NCBI GenBank assembly: GCA_964485815.1
Contig: CAZAJX010000011.1
Coordinates: 1 to 52,215 of the forward strand
DNA length: 52,215 bases
Direction: 5' to 3'
Source: SFLA01 sp964485815
GTDB lineage: Bacteria > Bacillota > Clostridia > Oscillospirales > CAG-382
The notes under the pieces were generated by a model. The model was not told the origin of the DNA, searched no databases, and worked only from the letters and a program-made list of their open reading frames with translations. Both the position numbers and the translations under genes were made by a program. This document shows positions 49,670-52,215 of the stretch, piece by piece; the stretch's first letter is position 1, and every line of letters begins with the position of its first letter.

Positions 49670-50366
49670 AATCATCCATTCTATAACCTACGCCAAGCTC
49701 GTTTGTTATATACTTTGCCTCGCCCAGGGTTATTCCCAGCTTTTTGCGAATATTTGCCATATTTACCTGAAGCTTTTTTATACTGCCTTCGTCGGCACGC
49801 TCGCCCCAGACGGCTTTTATAATTGCGGGATATGTCATCATTTTACCGCGATGCTCTGAAAGAAACGCTATTATATTATATTCGGTCTGCGTAAGCTTTA
49901 TCTCCCGTTCGGCAACGAACACACGGCGGGAATCGTAATCGATAGAAAGATCCCCGAGTACAAATCTTCCGCCGGGGAGCTTGCCCGGATCCGAGCGATG
50001 GCTGTAACGCAATGCGGCGCGTACTCTTGCGAGAAGCTCTGCGGTGCCAAAGGGCTTGGTTACGTAATCGTTTGCGCCCAGATCAAGGGACTGCACCTTA
50101 TCGTTTTCATTTGTGCGGGCAGAAAGCACGATGATCGGTACAAGCGAATCGTTACGTATATATTTAATTATCTGCACGCCGTCCCCATCCGGAAGACCGA
50201 GATCGAGTATGACCAGATCGGGACAGTAGGAATCGAACATCATACGTGCATCGCCGCAATTTTTGGCGATTATTGTACGGTAACCGTTTGCATCCAGAGT
50301 TGCGGTAACCAGCGAACGGATGTTGGATTCGTCTTCAACAAGCAGTATTTTGTATTTATTGTTCAT
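49668..50366 (-). CDS. KdpE-like OmpR-family response regulator
   Basis: 232 residues from an ATG at 50366 with AAGGAAAA upstream; the longer frame begins inside the kinase gene. The receiver has acids at 11-12, the phosphorylation site Asp 55 (VILDLGLPDGDG), a Thr/Ser of VLSAR and Lys of TKPFG. The C-terminal winged helix has LTQTEYNIIAFLSEHRGKMM and VNMANIRKKLG, as in KdpE. KdpE activates the high-affinity K+ pump in E. coli; no kdpFABC is in this window. The start overlaps the kinase gene by 11 bases. Confidence 0.88.
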   Translation of the reverse strand: MNNKYKILLVEDESNIRSLVTATLDANGYRTIIAKNCGDARMMFDSYCPDLVILDLGLPDGDGVQIIKYIRNDSLVPIIVLSARTNENDKVQSLDLGANDYVTKPFGTAELLARVRAALRYSHRSDPGKLPGGRFVLGDLSIDYDSRRVFVAEREIKLTQTEYNIIAFLSEHRGKMMTYPAIIKAVWGERADEGSIKKLQVNMANIRKKLGITLGEAKYITNELGVGYRMDD

Positions 50367-51408
50367 TTTTATTTTCCTTAATATCCAGTGTAAAACGGAA
50401 CAACGCACCGTTTCCGGTGTTTTCGGCGCTTATTTCGCCGCCGTGAGCCTTGATAATGGTGCCGCACACCGAAAGTCCTATGCCTGCATTTTTCTTTTTG
50501 GAATCGGCGATCGCTTCGGTGGGCTCATAATACCCGTTAAGTAGTCTGGTTATCTTTTCCTCGGGTATACCGCATCCGTCATCCTCTATTTCAAACACCG
50601 CCTTGGTTCCGTCGGTCCTTATTCTGAAACAGATCTTAGTCAACCCCACGGCGTGAAGCACGCAGTTTTCCAGCATATTCACAATGACCTGCTCGATAAG
50701 CAGATTATCCATCGGAACGATAAGTATCTCGTCGGGAACCGAAACGAATATCTCCTGTTCTTTGTATCTTTTTTTAAACTTAACAAGCACAGAATCAACC
50801 AACTCGTCAACAACGGTGGGAGTTTTGATTATCTTAACCTTGCCGCTGTCTATGCGGGTAACCGAAAGCAGGTTTTCAACCATACGTACCAGCCAATCGG
50901 AATCCTGTCTTATGCCTTCAAGCATCTTTAACTTTTGATCTTCGGAAAGGGTGTGTCTGTTCTCTATAAGAGAAGCGGCAGAGCCGTAAATGGTTGTCAG
51001 CGGAGTTCGTATATCGTGAGATACGGCGCGCAAAAGATTCGCACGCATATATTCCTTTTCGCTTTCCGCCCGCATGCTTTCGTGATGCTTTATCTTGGTG
51101 GTAAGCGCACCTGTGAGCAACGCTATGGTTACCATTACCATTGCGGAAACGAGATTGACGGGAATGGTAAAATTAAAGGCGAAATACGGAAAGGTAAATG
51201 CGTAATTAATTGCAAGAGTCCCCAAAAACGCCGAGGTTATGCCGTATGCATAGCCGTTGGTCAGCAGCGAGATAAGAAAGACCGCAAAGGCAAAAAGCGT
51301 AGAAACGTGTTCGTCTATGCCGTAATAATTAAATACTACGCTTATAACGAACGCCAAGATAAGGACAAGCGCTGTTAGCAGAATATCGGAAACAACTTTT
51401 TTCTTCAT
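50356..51408 (-). CDS. KdpD-like sensor histidine kinase, short form
   Basis: About 350 residues (ATG 51408; GTG 51417 and ATG 51414 are alternatives). Four hydrophobic segments in residues 8-105 form a DUF4118-like region. A dimerisation helix has His 134 (AVSHDIRTPLTTIYG). The ATPase domain has NMLENCVLHA, DDGCGIP, and GIGLSVCGTIIKAHGG. The N-terminal KdpD sensor (Usp-like, about 370 residues) of full KdpD is missing, so this is a short form. It is paired with the response regulator downstream and shares an 11-base overlap. Confidence 0.87.
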   Translation of the reverse strand: MKKKVVSDILLTALVLILAFVISVVFNYYGIDEHVSTLFAFAVFLISLLTNGYAYGITSAFLGTLAINYAFTFPYFAFNFTIPVNLVSAMVMVTIALLTGALTTKIKHHESMRAESEKEYMRANLLRAVSHDIRTPLTTIYGSAASLIENRHTLSEDQKLKMLEGIRQDSDWLVRMVENLLSVTRIDSGKVKIIKTPTVVDELVDSVLVKFKKRYKEQEIFVSVPDEILIVPMDNLLIEQVIVNMLENCVLHAVGLTKICFRIRTDGTKAVFEIEDDGCGIPEEKITRLLNGYYEPTEAIADSKKKNAGIGLSVCGTIIKAHGGEISAENTGNGALFRFTLDIKENKNEQ

Positions 51409-51443
51409 TTTCATCACCCGTTTGCCTTTTTGTTTATTTTAAC

Positions 51444-51474
51444 AAAAGGGACTGTATTTTTCAACAGCCCCTTT
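51444..51474 (-). terminator. Intrinsic terminator of hppA
   Basis: AAAGGGG-CTGT pairs with ACAGT-CCCTTT across 51445-51474, with one bulge, followed on the minus strand by TTTTGTTAAAAT. It lies between the hppA stop (51485) and the histidine-kinase start. Confidence 0.7.
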
Positions 51475-51484
51475 AAATTATTTA

Positions 51485-52215
51485 TTAACCAAAAATATTG
51501 AACTGAACGAAGATTGCGGAGAGGAGAGAAGCAACGAGAGATACAACAGTGATCTGGGTGTTGATAGAAGGACCTGCAGTATCCTTGAAGGGGTCGCCTA
51601 CAGTGTCACCGATAACTGCTGCCTTGTGAGCTTCGCTGCCCTTGCCGCCTTCGTTACCCGCTTCAACGTACTTCTTGGAGTTATCCCACAGACCGCCTGC
51701 GTTGGACATAAAGAGGGAGAGAAGCAGACCGGAAACGATGTTACCGAGAAGGAAGCCGCCTACTGCGGTAGGACCGCCGATGAAGCCAACTGCTACGGTA
51801 GCGAGTATGGCAACAAGACCTGCGGGGATAAGCTCACGAAGTGCGCCGGTGGTAGCAACGTCGATACACTTGTCGTATTCGGGAACAACGCCTTCCTTGC
51901 CTTCCTTAAGGCCTACGATGGTGTTGAACTGACGGTGAATTTCTGCAACCATCTTCTGAGCGTTCTTATCAACTCCGAGGATGAGCATTGCGGAGAATAC
52001 TGCGGGAACTGCAGCACCAACGAGGATACCGAAGAATACGGTAGGATCCATAATATCGAAGCCGGTGATGTTTGCGCCTGCAGCGTTTGCTTCGGACATA
52101 AAGGTACCGAGCAAGGAGATAACGGTAAGACCTGCTGCGCCGATGGAGAAGCCCTTGGTAACTGCCTTAACGGTGTTACCTGCGGAGTCAAGCTCGTCAG
52201 CTACGCGGATAGCCT
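51485..52215 (-). CDS. hppA: Membrane-bound proton pyrophosphatase, C-terminal part
   Basis: The last 243 codons of a membrane pyrophosphatase, with the 5' end outside the window. The opening IRVADELDSAGNTVKAVTKG includes the segment that in the family marks the cation class: GNTxK-x-x-TKG with Lys (rather than Ala) is typical of K+-independent enzymes, which are proton pumps. The C-terminal GDTVGDPFKDTAGPSIN block, needed for PPi hydrolysis, is intact, and the protein ends in SAIFVQFNIFG. It uses PPi to pump H+ (or Na+) across the membrane. A terminator follows the stop. Confidence 0.95.
   Translation of the reverse strand, partial: AIRVADELDSAGNTVKAVTKGFSIGAAGLTVISLLGTFMSEANAAGANITGFDIMDPTVFFGILVGAAVPAVFSAMLILGVDKNAQKMVAEIHRQFNTIVGLKEGKEGVVPEYDKCIDVATTGALRELIPAGLVAILATVAVGFIGGPTAVGGFLLGNIVSGLLLSLFMSNAGGLWDNSKKYVEAGNEGGKGSEAHKAAVIGDTVGDPFKDTAGPSINTQITVVSLVASLLSAIFVQFNIFG

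Overview
The window looks like the chromosome of a Clostridia-type Bacillota, probably a gut or rumen anaerobe related to Oscillospiraceae (inference, no 16S here). The grounds are strong AGGAGG-type ribosome binding sites, sigma-A promoters (TTGACA/TATAAT), the lepA-hemW pair, a dockerin-like tail, DUF4855-type secreted proteins, Spy0128-type isopeptide pilin repeats, an oligopeptide ABC operon and a membrane pyrophosphatase. No rRNA, tRNA or CRISPR array was seen. No stretch over about 300 bases is left unexplained; the longest gaps hold promoters, hairpins or gene relics.

Layout. 1-5.2 kb (minus): a secreted DUF4855/discoidin/dockerin protein, a Na/Pi cotransporter with a PhoU-like tail, and a membrane-anchored discoidin-like protein, probably one operon. 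5.2-9.6 kb (plus): a lipid kinase, lepA, hemW and a GtrA-like flippase. 9.6-18.2 kb (plus): a compact, intact-looking phage head and packaging cassette (small and large terminase, portal, probable scaffold, major capsid protein, connector, P22 gp10-like protein, coiled-coil protein, holin-like protein, two small proteins). It has no integrase, replication, repressor, recognisable tail-fibre or endolysin gene. An intrinsic terminator lies at each end, the left one inside the terS coding sequence. Three perfect 42-bp hairpin repeats follow the capsid gene.

18.2-20.8 kb (minus): a GltS-type symporter and a PlsC-type acyltransferase with a zinc ribbon. 20.9-27.7 kb (minus): a 2126-residue adhesin with a von Willebrand A domain and eight pilin-like repeats, translationally coupled to a small Cys-rich protein. 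27.9-32.1 kb (minus): a sugar-acid type operon (UlaG-like lactonase, enolase-superfamily dehydratase, SDR, cupin, LuxR-type regulator with an extra N-terminal HTH). 32.2-41.1 kb (minus): oppABCDF plus a DUF3899 protein. OppD, OppF and OppC all carry large insertions.

41.4-44.4 kb: a second DUF4855-like protein and a divergent lipoprotein. 44.4-49.5 kb is a zone of gene decay: a sialate O-acetylesterase reduced to its two ends, an XRE regulator broken by a nonsense codon and a frameshift but with promoter and palindrome intact, a single diverged copy of the 42-bp repeat, and a junction fusing the 5' end of an nptA paralogue to the 3' part of a glycyl-radical activase. Between these sit live genes: a FliB-like protein, a deoxyribosyltransferase-like protein, an XRE regulator with its partner, and a Cu/Zn superoxide dismutase. 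49.7-52.2 kb (minus): a KdpDE-like two-component system and the 3' part of hppA, which runs off the window.

The most unusual element is the head-only phage cassette. Its genes look intact and tightly overlapping, and by eye their base composition resembles the host's. That would fit a domesticated, gene-transfer-agent-like or satellite particle, or a prophage remnant that has not yet decayed.
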